From positions 62,001-126,000 of the forward strand of contig CAWUHX010000063.1 of the NCBI GenBank assembly GCA_963922205.1: a stretch of 64,000 nt of DNA, read 5' to 3'. This DNA comes from Romanomermis culicivorax. Lineage: Eukaryota > Nematoda > Enoplea > Mermithida > Mermithidae. Positions 35,501 through 43,703 of this stretch are shown piece by piece. The translations under genes and the position numbers were made by a program. Position 1 is the stretch's first letter. Every line of letters starts with the position of its first letter. Below the pieces are notes generated by a model. The model did not search any database. It was given only the letters and a program-made list of their open reading frames with translations, and was not told where the DNA came from.

Positions 35501-36788
35501 AATGATTGTTGATATGCTCATTCAAATTGGATGCATTTTTGAACAGTCAGCCACAATCCAAGCAAGCATATCTTTTTGCATATTGGTCCAAGTTGGTAAT
35601 GTATGCGAAATGAGCTTTTCCTCCTTGAGTGAATGAAATATCAAGATTCATCAAATATTTATGTTTCTTCACTACATTTTTCCAACATGTAGCATTTCCA
35701 TTCTCCATGTAGTATATCTGTACATCAACATCAAACAGCTCTTCTAAATATGGTATTTCATCAAAATTTATGCCAGGAAATAAATCCACTGTTGGATGTA
35801 TGTTCTTTGATACACAATACTGTTGAAAATAACTGAGGACATAATCTTTCTTCTCAAAATACCCCATAATGCACTGTGTTAGACATCTGAAGAAGCATAA
35901 GTTATCATTGAGTCGAGTATGTTTTGAATCCTGAGTCATTCCAATAATGTTATGTCTTTGATAAGAAATTTGTTCAGGTAAAATGTAATTCCTACATCCA
36001 GCAACAAAATTCAACTGAGGCATTATGTAAAATTCTACATTGGTGACTGCAGCCAAATACCATTTTGTATTAGGGTGAGTAAATTTTTCAGTCATGTCTA
36101 CTTGTTGTAAAGTATGAGCCAAATTCTGAAGGTCATCACTGTTTTTGATCATCAGAGGTTTCTCTAATAACATGAAATTATTATGACATGCATACCAATA
36201 TTTGAGCTCTTCTGTCTCCCTATTTATGAGAATGCAGCCAATAGCTCCATTAATCCTGAAGCACTGCCTCTCTTTGAAATAAATATCCATTAGCATTTTA
36301 GAAAAATCTCCATTGATCTGGCTCCATCGATAATTATAAACATGATCCAATAAATTGACTAGTGATTGTCGTGTTCATATAAGTCGGCAATAATTCTGGA
36401 TAGTATTGCCTAAATTGCCAGGGTAGTCCTCTATTTCTGGATTATCTGATTCTTCCTTGATCAGAATAGTGCTATCATCTGATGTATTCTGTTCTATAGC
36501 TCCAATCGAGTCTACTGGTTTAATCAACAAACACCCATTTATATGTTCTTTTGATAATAGAGACTCCAAGCAAGTGAATGCTGTATCACAGCAAAAGCAT
36601 TCAAAAGAATTTGAATGTTTGTCTCTAATGTGGGACTTCAATTGACGTTCATGGCTGTATGTTGTATAACAAATGGGACAGTTGTACCTCCAACCTTTAT
36701 GCACTGCATTCATATGTTCAGTCATATACCTTTGTTCAGCAAAGGTTTTGCTACATTCTTCACATACAAAAAATCGCTTTTCATTCAT
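32597..36788 (-). pseudogene. polB: Polinton protein-primed DNA polymerase B
   Basis: One minus-strand frame runs from ATG 36788 to about 32660, then shifts frame for the last ~30 codons. The N-terminus has C2H2-like fingers (CEECSKTFAEQRYMTEH). An OTU-like segment (LNDNLCFFRCLTQ) follows, then the exonuclease motifs (YDFESLL; VGFNSGKYDLNLI). The polymerase motifs are DFNALYLW, KLLGNTGYGKT and METDTDSIYLAL (near 33065). The family replicates Polintons by protein priming. Seven internal stops are visible: TGA at 36375, 35547, 34674, 33957 and 32937; TAG at 34611; TAA at 33771. All motifs survive, so decay is recent relative to point substitution. A TATAAAAGC box lies upstream at 36893-36901. 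Confidence 0.93.
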
Positions 36789-36892
36789 AATCAACACTAA
36801 TTTTTGGAAAAAAAAATTTGATGACAATATAATAGAATTTACCTTCCTTCAAGTTGATAAAAATCCCAAATGAGCTTTCCTCAAATTTTTTT

Positions 36893-36901
36893 GCTTTTAT
36901 A
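36893..36901 (-). promoter_or_regulatory. TATA box upstream of polB
   Basis: On the minus strand the sequence reads AGTATAAAAGCAAAA, about 105 bases before the first in-frame ATG of polB. It shares TATAAAAG with the plus-strand boxes but not the GTTG extension. Confidence 0.5.
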
Positions 36902-37413
36902 CTCTTATGGGCAGGATTACTGTAGGCTTAGTGGAACAGCAAAACCTAGTGATCTATTCCATCAAATGTCACATCTTTCTCACTTTTTCTGATGATTCAT
37001 ACTGAAATAAACTGGTTTTTTCTGGTTTTTTCTTATCTCACTTTCTGATCTGTCTTTCAAGTCAAATTTAATGAAAATGCACATATAAAAAACTTTCTTG
37101 CTTACGTCACTTTTCTTTAGACAAGCAGTCACCTTATGAGTCATTTTCTCAACTATCTGGGTATAAAATTATTTCTTGCTTTTTAGCTAGCCTTGATTCA
37201 CAACATTGAGCATGTGAATCACTTGAGCTTCTAATACTGTACTTCACTGCTCTTTCAATTTGATCTCTTTGCTACTTTCACTAGTGGAAAAAAATGCCAG
37301 ACTTGACCATCTTTTCATCTACATAAAATGTTTCATGTAGTGGGAAGGTTTTCAATCAATAAAGTTTAGGTAAATAAACAACAACTGGCTCTCTTTGAAA
37401 ATTGATTGGTGGC

Positions 37414-37424
37414 TATAAAAGTTG
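37414..37424 (+). promoter_or_regulatory. TATAAAAGTTG promoter element, copy 1
   Basis: Perfect 11-mer, 38 bases before the ATG of the short ORF at 37452 in the polB-integrase spacer. Confidence 0.6.
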
Positions 37425-37665
37425 GCTTGCTCTCTAAAATGAAGAAAAAACATGGATGCTAACCACACTATTGAACATTTTCTAGCTTGTCTGGAAAGGC
37501 ATAATGGGAAACAGTTTTTACTGAGATATGGTATTCTGTGGCTCTATTGGCTATACTAACAATACTGACTCTATTGGAATTGTTAAGGAGATATTTGGAG
37601 AACCTGTTCACCAAAAAACCTAAAACTAGTACAAAAAGTGTCAGATTCAATCTTGCAGATGTATA

Positions 37666-37681
37666 AATAAAAGTTTGACAG
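37666..37681 (+). promoter_or_regulatory. TATA box upstream of integrase (variant)
   Basis: TATAAATAAAAGTTTG lies about 32 bases before the integrase ATG at 37698. It looks like the TATAAAAGTTG motif with an insertion and one extra T. Confidence 0.55.
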
Positions 37682-37697
37682 TAGCATGCTTGAAAAA

Positions 37698-38738
37698 ATG
37701 GACAAGCTCTTTGAGAGCATATACTTCAACCCAAGTACAGGATATTGTAGTGTTCAGAACCTGTTATGACAGGCAAAATCTAGTAATCCAAGGGTCACTC
37801 TGCATTCTGTTAAGGAATGGTTACAGAAACAGCCAACATATACTGTACACAAATATGCTAGGCGCCATTACCCCAGGAATAATGTTCTAGTTACTGATAT
37901 TGATGAACAGTGGCAAATGGATCTTGCAGAGCTCAGTTCACTCACCAGGCATAATGATGGATACAAATTCCTTCTAAATTGTATAGATGTCCTGTCAAAA
38001 TTTGCATGGTCTGTACCCTTGAAAAATAAAAATACATCATCTATTTTGCATGCCTTTCAAACAATTTTGAAATCTGGGAGAAAGCCACAAAAAATACAGA
38101 CTGATGCTGGTACAGAGTTTACAAACAAAGCCTTCCAGGCCTTATTAAAGAAACTTGGCATTAGTTTTTTCATAACTGCTGGTGAAACTAAGGCTAACAT
38201 TGTTGAGCGGTTTAATAGAACTTTAAAGGAAAGAATGTGGCATCATTTTACTCAAAATAATACATACAAGTACCTAAACATTCTACCCCACCTGCTAAGC
38301 TCTTACAACTCGACTAGGCATAGGACCATAGGTGTTGCTCCCATTGATGTTACTGATGAGAATGTTGAAAAGCTTTTCAGGAAATGAAAGTATAGTTTAC
38401 AATTTAAACTGGTCCCTGGTGACAAGGTACGCATAAGCAAAGTCAAAAGGACTTTTGAGAAGGGTTACACTCCCAATTGGAGTGATGAAGTTTTTGTGAT
38501 TCGTGAGCAAAAAGCTAGATATCCTCCTGTATATACGGTAGAAGATCAGCTGGGAGAAGTCATACAGGGTGTATTTTATGAGCCAGAATTACAGAAAGTT
38601 GATGCGATTACAGATGTTTGCATTATAGAAAAGATTATACGAAAGAGAAAAAGGGCTGGGAAAACTGAATACTTTGTTACATGGAAGGGTCACCCAGATA
38701 AATTCAATAGTTGGGTGACAGATTTGATAAAACTATAG
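37698..38738 (+). pseudogene. Polinton retroviral-like integrase with chromodomain
   Basis: A single frame of 346 codons has premature TGA codons at 37767-37769 (codon 24) and 38385-38387 (codon 230). After a short N-terminal region come the rve core motifs: DEQWQMDLAEL (first Asp), IQTDAGTEFTN (second Asp) and KANIVERFNRTLK (Glu). The SYNSTRHRTIGVAPIDV block, an SH3-like linker and a C-terminal chromodomain (EYFVTWKGHPDKFNSWV) follow. Polinton integrases insert the element with a 6-bp duplication, and chromodomains can steer such enzymes toward marked chromatin. The catalytic triad is intact, but two nonsense codons inactivate the copy. Confidence 0.95.
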
Positions 38739-38804
38739 CTACAGTATGAAAACTAAACAATGATTTGCAGGTCCAAAATTTTTTACCTGTGCCTGACATT
38801 TCAG

Positions 38805-38816
38805 TATATAAGCAAC
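38805..38816 (+). promoter_or_regulatory. TATATAAGCAAC promoter element
   Basis: Variant of the Polinton TATA motif, 45 bases before the ATG at 38850. Confidence 0.5.
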
Positions 38817-38849
38817 TTCAAAATTATTTTAATCATTTGATTAACTAGA

Positions 38850-39125
38850 ATGGAGTCAAAAAAAGTTAAAGCTCCTATTGAACTCTGCGCTCGAAACTTG
38901 CCAAGAGCCATGTATCCCTTAATGATTGAACTGTGTTATTTTTGTCAAAAGAATAGCTCTGAACGGGAGTGTTTCCAGTTGTCTCAGGGTAAAACATTCT
39001 TTACTATTGAAATGTGCCCAAAATGTCTAGAATACAATAAGGCATTGCAGGAAGCTGGCACAGCTGTACTAAAGAAGCAGCTGGCTGATAGACAGGCACT
39101 CATCTTCAAGCCTACAGTAAACTAG
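38850..39125 (+). CDS. Small CxxC Polinton protein, unknown function
   Basis: Intact ORF of 91 codons. Two CxxC-type pairs (LCYFCQKN and EMCPKCLEY) are separated by about 24 residues and could bind one zinc ion. The C-terminal third is helical and Lys/Gln-rich. A TATA-like box precedes the ATG, and the next gene follows after about 110 bases. Small Cys-rich ORFs are found in many Polintons near the integrase, but I cannot assign a function. The ATG at 38850 is the first in frame. Confidence 0.6.
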   Translation: MESKKVKAPIELCARNLPRAMYPLMIELCYFCQKNSSERECFQLSQGKTFFTIEMCPKCLEYNKALQEAGTAVLKKQLADRQALIFKPTVN

Positions 39126-39164
39126 GGAAATGTGATTTGCAAGTATTCTGTAACATTTCTTATG

Positions 39165-39176
39165 TATATAAGTTAC
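39165..39176 (+). promoter_or_regulatory. TATATAAGTTAC promoter element
   Basis: Variant of the TATAAAAGTTG motif, 73 bases before the ATG at 39238. A T/C-rich tract lies between box and ATG. Confidence 0.5.
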
Positions 39177-39237
39177 AAATTCTCCTTAGTCTTCAGTCTT
39201 CAAACTTTTCCTTCTACAGTTTGGTCACTTTTTCAAA

Positions 39238-39570
39238 ATGGAAGATATTTTTTTAAATGTTGCACTGAGTATGGGCACTTTTCTCAAAAGACCTTATACT
39301 CAAAAAGATGTGGCCAGATATGCCTCATATTTTTGGGATCGAATAAATGATGGCTACAAGCGTGAATGGAAGATTTTGGCTAAAGTAGCCAATGAGCTGG
39401 ATCATTGTACGGGTAAGAGAAAACTGACTGGGTTTTGGCATTTTGCCAAGGCACTAGAGGGTTTGATAAAAACCTGCAGTGCTGGACCCCTTCTTTTTGA
39501 GATTTGGATGAATCTTACTCCAGAGGCTGTACAAAAATATGATGATGAAGGTATAGATATACCCTATTAA
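39238..39570 (+). CDS. Polinton hypothetical protein, 110 aa
   Basis: Intact ORF, mixed alpha-helical composition. Internal features are QKDVARYASYFWDRIN, then EWKILAKVANELDHCTGK, with an acidic C-terminus (YDDEGIDIPY). No catalytic or metal-binding pattern is apparent. It sits between the small CxxC ORF and the packaging ATPase with its own TATA-like box. Not recognised; a virion or DNA-binding accessory role would be guesswork. Confidence 0.6.
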   Translation: MEDIFLNVALSMGTFLKRPYTQKDVARYASYFWDRINDGYKREWKILAKVANELDHCTGKRKLTGFWHFAKALEGLIKTCSAGPLLFEIWMNLTPEAVQKYDDEGIDIPY

Positions 39571-39676
39571 TATTGTAATTATTGTGAGTGAATATTGTGA
39601 TAAAAAATAAAGACAAGAAAAAAAATTAAAAAAAAAATCAAAGCACAATTGCCGGTATTTCCAGCATGTTGCATGT

Positions 39677-39687
39677 TATAAAAGTTG
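39677..39687 (+). promoter_or_regulatory. TATAAAAGTTG promoter element, copy 2 (ATPase)
   Basis: Perfect 11-mer 35 bases ahead of the ATPase ATG at 39712. A transcript starting ~30 bases below the box would have almost no leader. Confidence 0.7.
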
Positions 39688-39711
39688 AGAATCTATAGAA
39701 GAAAAAAAAAC

Positions 39712-40329
39712 ATGGCTGTAAAATTTAATCACCCCTTTACATGTATTGTTGCTGGCCCTACAAAAGCGGGTAAAACAACCTTTGTAAAGAATTTAGTACT
39801 AAATGTAAAATACTTGATTGAACCTGAACATATTCACTGGCTCTTTAGTGAGAAGCAGCCAGTCTACAATGACTTGTCTGGCAGAGTCAACTTCTATCAG
39901 GGATTACCTGACATGAACTTGATTAGAGAGCTCAGTCCTGCACCCCAACTTGTTATACTAGATGATCTCATGCAGGAAATGGCTAAAAATAAGCACCTAG
40001 ACATTCTTTTTACTCGTGGATGTCATCACATGAATGTGTCTGTGATACACATTGTTCAAAATGTTTTCTTCGAGGGTCTGAGAACATCTAGAATAAATGC
40101 GGAGTACCCTGTTTTGATGAAGAATCCTGCGGATAGGCTCCAAGTAAAAACTTTGGCAAGACAGTTGTTTCCTGATAAAGTAAAGTACTTTCTCGAATCT
40201 TTCGAGGATGCCACATTTAAACCATACAGTTATATAATTGTTGATCTTTCTCAAACAACACCTGATAAACTCAGACTCAGAGCCGATATTTTCTCAAAAT
40301 TTTCCATGATATATGTGCCAAAAGTATAA
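39712..40329 (+). CDS. Polinton genome-packaging ATPase (A32/FtsK-HerA type)
   Basis: Intact ORF of 205 codons. The P-loop GPTKAGKTTFVKNL lies at residues 14-27, and Walker B PQLVILDDLMQEM is near residues 81-93. A later NVSVIHIVQNVFFEG block corresponds to the sensor region. The family resembles the poxvirus A32 and adenovirus IVa2-type motors that pump DNA into icosahedral capsids. The ATG at 39712 (MAVKFNHPFTCIV) is preferred because the P-loop then lies at the usual distance; the frame is open to 39685 but lacks an earlier ATG near the box. Its TAA stop (40327-40329) lies within the next TATAAAAGTTG. One of the few undamaged large genes here. Confidence 0.93.
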   Translation: MAVKFNHPFTCIVAGPTKAGKTTFVKNLVLNVKYLIEPEHIHWLFSEKQPVYNDLSGRVNFYQGLPDMNLIRELSPAPQLVILDDLMQEMAKNKHLDILFTRGCHHMNVSVIHIVQNVFFEGLRTSRINAEYPVLMKNPADRLQVKTLARQLFPDKVKYFLESFEDATFKPYSYIIVDLSQTTPDKLRLRADIFSKFSMIYVPKV

Positions 40330-40335
40330 AAGTTG
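40325..40335 (+). promoter_or_regulatory. TATAAAAGTTG promoter element, copy 3, overlapping ATPase stop
   Basis: Perfect 11-mer that contains the ATPase stop codon TAA. The next plausible ATG is at 40361, 36 bases downstream. Confidence 0.7.
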
Positions 40336-40360
40336 TCTATTCTTCAGTTGTAAGGTCAAA

Positions 40361-40703
40361 ATGCCTTGTGATCATCTTAAACAATATTGATTACATCAGG
40401 GTACTAGCTAAGGCTAGACCCAAGCAATGAAAAGCAATTATTAGTACTGCTGATTGTGAACTGATACTTTGTTTGTGTGAATGTATACTCAACTTTCTGG
40501 AAGGCAATATAAAAGTTGACAAAAATACCTTGAATAAATTAAGTTCCCACAAGGGACATTTATGAGTATTAGCAGATGAGAAAACAAGTCTCAGCAAAAG
40601 ACGAGACATTCTAGAACAAAAAGGTGGATTTTTGCCGGTATTGTTGGCACCAATTTTAGGAATAGCTGGACAATTACTAGCTGATGCAATTATAAAAAAA
40701 TGA
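40361..40703 (+). pseudogene. Polinton small protein with GGFLPVLL tail (PX-like)
   Basis: The reading starts at ATG 40361, shifts frame near 40380, and then carries TGA codons at 40428 and 40563 before the final TGA at 40701-40703. The C-terminal part, KRRDILEQKGGFLPVLLAP followed by a hydrophobic ILGIAGQLLADAI stretch and Lys-Lys end, is the signature of a short protein found in most animal Polintons. There a Lys-rich helical domain precedes a VQKGGFL-type hydrophobic tail. It is suspected to be a membrane-active or DNA-associated minor virion component, but this is not established. Inactive here. Confidence 0.75.
40508..40518 (+). promoter_or_regulatory. TATAAAAGTTG copy 4, inside the PX-like gene
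   Basis: Perfect 11-mer located within the coding stretch (GNIKVDK), 210 bases before the ATG of the PY-like gene. It could drive that gene from a distance, or be coding-constrained coincidence; the PY-like gene has no closer box. Confidence 0.4.
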
Positions 40704-40717
40704 TGCATACAAATAAA

Positions 40718-41428
40718 ATGATTCTTGTACCGCATGACATTGGTCATAGGGAGGATATAGCAGCTAATGTAATGACTGCTTTCGATAAAGAAATGAATGA
40801 CATTTTAACTAATAAGTCATTGCCCTCTGACAGAAAGATAATCTTATACAATCAAGTGTTGCACAGATATAGGCAGGCTACGCAGGATCAAACCAGACCC
40901 TATGAGTTGACTGTTAGTGAACCTGTTGCAGAACACCTCATTCCTGATCTGGAAGAAATAACACCAAAGCTAAAAAAGCCAGACACTGCTGAAAGCATTG
41001 TTGATGTTACCCCGAGAAAAGATGTGCTGTATGAAAAAACTATGAAAATTGTACCAAAAAAGTGGCATAGTCAAGCTAAAATGTTATATGGTTATGCTAA
41101 AGATAATCCACACATGGAGTGGTCGGATAAAGGAGAAATGATTCTGAAAGGCAACAAAATAAGTGGAACTAACATTGTTGATTTGATTTCTGAGGTAGCA
41201 AGAGTTGGTCTGAGGCATCAGCAAGAAATAGGGTCAGAATTGTTTGTAAAGAACTTCTTAAAGGAGAATGTGCCTCAAGATCATTTTGTAAATAAGTCCA
41301 GGTTAAATGTTGGAAGTGAAAGCGATGAAACATTTGCTTCCCCCAGTAGCCCGGTAGATGGTAAAAAGATTGAGGTACCCAAAAGCATGACACCAAGGTC
41401 TAGATGGTTAGAATTTGGAAAAGTATAA
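40718..41428 (+). CDS. Polinton PY-like virion-associated protein
   Basis: Intact ORF; the ATG at 40718 (MILVPHDIGHRED) is preferred over 40700 because relatives begin with a similar FVLIP-x-D motif. Family features visible are an N-terminal helix ending KIILYNQVLHRYRQA, a charged linker, and a conserved block MLYGYAKDNPHMEWSDKGEM leading to NIVDLISEVAR. The C-terminal region is Ser/Pro-rich. Proteins of this type are widespread in animal Polintons, next to capsid genes, with unproved function. The stop TAA (41426-41428) lies in the next TATA motif. Confidence 0.78.
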   Translation: MILVPHDIGHREDIAANVMTAFDKEMNDILTNKSLPSDRKIILYNQVLHRYRQATQDQTRPYELTVSEPVAEHLIPDLEEITPKLKKPDTAESIVDVTPRKDVLYEKTMKIVPKKWHSQAKMLYGYAKDNPHMEWSDKGEMILKGNKISGTNIVDLISEVARVGLRHQQEIGSELFVKNFLKENVPQDHFVNKSRLNVGSESDETFASPSSPVDGKKIEVPKSMTPRSRWLEFGKV

Positions 41429-41434
41429 AAGTTG
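41424..41434 (+). promoter_or_regulatory. TATAAAAGTTG promoter element, copy 5, overlapping PY stop
   Basis: Perfect 11-mer containing the TAA stop of the PY-like gene, 41 bases before the ATG at 41465. Confidence 0.7.
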
Positions 41435-41464
41435 TAACTTACAGCATTCTCTAAACTTATAAAT

Positions 41465-41845
41465 ATGAGACAATACTTTAATCCAGAAGATTATGCAGCT
41501 TGGCTTCAGTACTACAATGAACAAGCTGAAAAAACTGGCTATGTTTTCAAAGGCTTCAAAGGCACTCCATATCAGCGTGGAGGAGGTCTGGGAAGTTTCT
41601 TTAGATCATTATTCAGAATGGCCATTCCTGTTATTAAGTCAGCTGCTGGCCATATTGGTAAGCAAGCACTATCCACAGGTGCACATATTGCTGGAGATTT
41701 AGCAGAAGGTCAATCCATAAAGGAGTCTCTAGAAGAACATGGCCGAGCAGCACTCTCCAAGTTGGCTCACAGTGCTGGAGGTGCCCTGCAGACTGGGAGA
41801 GGCTTGGGGACTAGACCAAAAGGTATAAAAGTTGAGAAAAAATGA
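41465..41845 (+). CDS. Small Gly-rich Polinton virion protein
   Basis: Intact ORF of 126 codons. An N-terminal aromatic segment (MRQYFNPEDYAAWLQYYNEQ) is followed by a Gly-rich region, RGGGLGSFFRSLFRMAIPVI, and an Ala/Gly/His-rich amphipathic stretch. Polintons commonly carry a protein of this design immediately before the major capsid gene. The GxG-type sites and amphipathic helix recall adenovirus pVI-like membrane-lytic precursors cleaved by the viral protease, but that parallel is inference. The last codons overlap a TATAAAAGTTG box. Confidence 0.7.
   Translation: MRQYFNPEDYAAWLQYYNEQAEKTGYVFKGFKGTPYQRGGGLGSFFRSLFRMAIPVIKSAAGHIGKQALSTGAHIAGDLAEGQSIKESLEEHGRAALSKLAHSAGGALQTGRGLGTRPKGIKVEKK
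41824..41834 (+). promoter_or_regulatory. TATAAAAGTTG promoter element, copy 6 (major capsid)
   Basis: Perfect 11-mer within the last codons of the preceding ORF, 51 bases before the capsid ATG at 41875. Confidence 0.7.
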
Positions 41846-41874
41846 TATATTCACAAAGAAAAAGAGAAGGAAAC

Positions 41875-43177
41875 ATGGCTCTAATTGATACAATTTCTAG
41901 TATTAGTACAAACTCTGAATTGGACTTTTTCACTGTTCCTCCCACACAAGTAGTAATTAAACAAGGCTACTGGGATGAAGTTAACCCGATAAATCCTATC
42001 ACTAATTATGGTCCATACCAATTTCGTATACCTTCAGATCCTCACATGATTCAGCTTAGCAAAAATTATCTGTACATGACCTTGAAAATTACTTACACTG
42101 TTCCTGCTGGTGGAGCTGCACCAGTAATTGCACCTATCAATCTGATTGGTAAAGCATTTTTCCAACAAGTGAAGCTCTTCCTGAATGGTCGTCTTATTCA
42201 TGATAGTGGGGATAAGTATGCCTACAGAGCACTCTTTGAAACTGATTTAAATTTTGGTTTTGTGCTAAAAATAGTCACTCACAGTCTTCTTTGTATACTA
42301 TGGAAGCTGGTCCCAAAATAGATACTGCTGATTGCCAGTGTTTTAAAGACAGGGTAAAACAGTTTGAAAATGGTCAAACAGTTAAAATAACAGCTCCTCT
42401 TCATATTGATCTTCTTATGCAAGATTGATATTTACTCAGCAATACTGAGCTCAAACTGGAATTGATCCGCAATAGTAATCCATTTGTATTACAGTGCCCA
42501 GCTGGTGATGCAGGAAATGCAAAATTGGAAGTTTCCCAGATGAAACTCTTTATCAGAAAAGTTGAAGTTCTCAACAGTGTTGGATTGGCTCTAGAAAAAG
42601 CAATGTTAAAAACATCAGTCAAGTACCCAATCAGATGAGTCCAAATGGTGAATCTTCATATTGCTAGTACAACGCAATCTACACCTCTAAATATTCTATT
42701 CACTGGTCAATTGCCACGTAGGATGATTATAGCATGTGTGGATGCAGATGCATATCATGGAGAAATCAAAAAATCTCCATTTAATTTTAAATATTACAGT
42801 ATAAGTGAAGTCAAGGTTGTCTCTGGTGGTCAAGCTTTTCCAGCAACTCCACTAAGACTTGATTTTGCCAACAACAAATATATTCGAGCGTCGTATGATC
42901 AGCTCTTTGAAACTCTAGACATGGCTAAAGATAACAAGGGGAATGGCATTAACAGACTTAATTTTAAAAATGGACAGTGCTACTTTGCCTTTGATTTTAC
43001 ACCTGATGAAGATGATAGTGGACATTGGGACTTGATTAGAGATGGTTCCACAAGTATAGAATTGACTTTGCTGATACGATACCTGACGCAGGTATAGAAG
43101 TAATTGTTTATGCAGAATTTGACAATTTGATTATGATCAATAAAAATAGACATGTCTTTAATGATTATACTGCATGA
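41875..43177 (+). pseudogene. MCP: Polinton major capsid protein (double jelly-roll)
   Basis: The start MALIDTISS and the following SELDFFTVPPTQ and YLYMTLKITYTVPAGG blocks, then FFQQVKLFLNGRLI and YAYRALFETDLNFG, match the major capsid proteins of animal Polintons (often mis-annotated as F54H12.2-like). Breaks: a frameshift near 42255, TGA at 42426 and 42636, and another frameshift near 43070. The C-terminal VIVYAEFDN block leads to a TGA at 43175-43177. It would assemble the icosahedral shell as double jelly-roll trimers. The ATG of the protease gene overlaps this stop (ATGA). Confidence 0.92.
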
Positions 43178-43668
43178 ATACCTCTGAAATCTACATCTTG
43201 ACCAATAGAGATCAAGCTCTCAGACAAATCTTCAATGGGGTATTCCCTATAGACTGTTTACCACCTCTCGACACTGTACCGGCAGCATTGGTTGTAAATC
43301 TGGACAAGCAGGATGAACCTGGTTCACACTGGGTAGCTCTGTTTGTTGATAAAAAACATGCATGTTGTTATTTTGACAGTTATGGCCTGGAACCACCTCA
43401 ACAGCTTATGAATTACATCAAGACTATATCTACTTCTTACAAGTGGAATACCAAATGTGTTCAACAGTACCTGACTGCTACATGTGGTCAGTTATGTGTA
43501 TACTTTCTCATGTGGATAGTCAGAGGTATAAGAATGAGGGATATTGCTGCTAGTTTGTAACAAAGCTATGCTGAGCAATTAGTTACTGGCTTCATCAACA
43601 GTCTCTTTAGAATAAATACTCCCATACATGATGATGCATTTTTATTCGACCAGCTCAACAGAATATAA
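43174..43668 (+). pseudogene. PRO: Polinton adenain-like cysteine protease
   Basis: The catalytic set of C5/adenain-like enzymes is visible: GSHWVALF (His), ACCYFDSYG (Asp) and TATCGQLCVYFL (Cys, with the preceding Gln elsewhere in the loop). Such proteases cleave capsid and minor proteins during virion maturation. An in-frame TAA at 43558-43560 removes the last ~35 codons of the same frame, which continue as QSYAEQLVTGFINSLFR to a second TAA at 43666. The catalytic core precedes the stop, so a truncated product cannot be excluded. The start overlaps the capsid stop by ATGA and no TATA box of its own is seen. Confidence 0.88.
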
Positions 43669-43674
43669 AAGTTA
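43664..43674 (+). promoter_or_regulatory. TATAAAAGTTA promoter element (minor capsid)
   Basis: One mismatch from the 11-mer; contains the TAA that ends the full protease frame and lies 40 bases before the minor capsid ATG at 43704. Confidence 0.65.
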
Positions 43675-43703
43675 GTTTCCACCCTAATGAAATATTGAAA
43701 AAA

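Larger units (their letters stand above)
36902..37697. other. Divergent spacer between polB and integrase
   Basis: About 800 bases between the two divergently read halves of the Polinton. It has a perfect TATAAAAGTTG (37414-37424). That box is followed by a short ORF at 37452 beginning MDANHTIEHFLACLERHNG (35 codons), which continues in another frame for some 20 codons before stopping. It may be a decayed small gene; no homology is recognised. A TATAAATAAAAGTTTG box precedes the integrase. Confidence 0.5.

Noticed and set aside
32937-42638. TGA read as a sense codon in the Polinton (recoding)
   Set aside because: RABEP1 and ZNF830 both terminate at TGA, intact Polinton ORFs also end at TGA, and the same genes carry TAG, TAA and frameshift breaks. 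Decay explains all of it.
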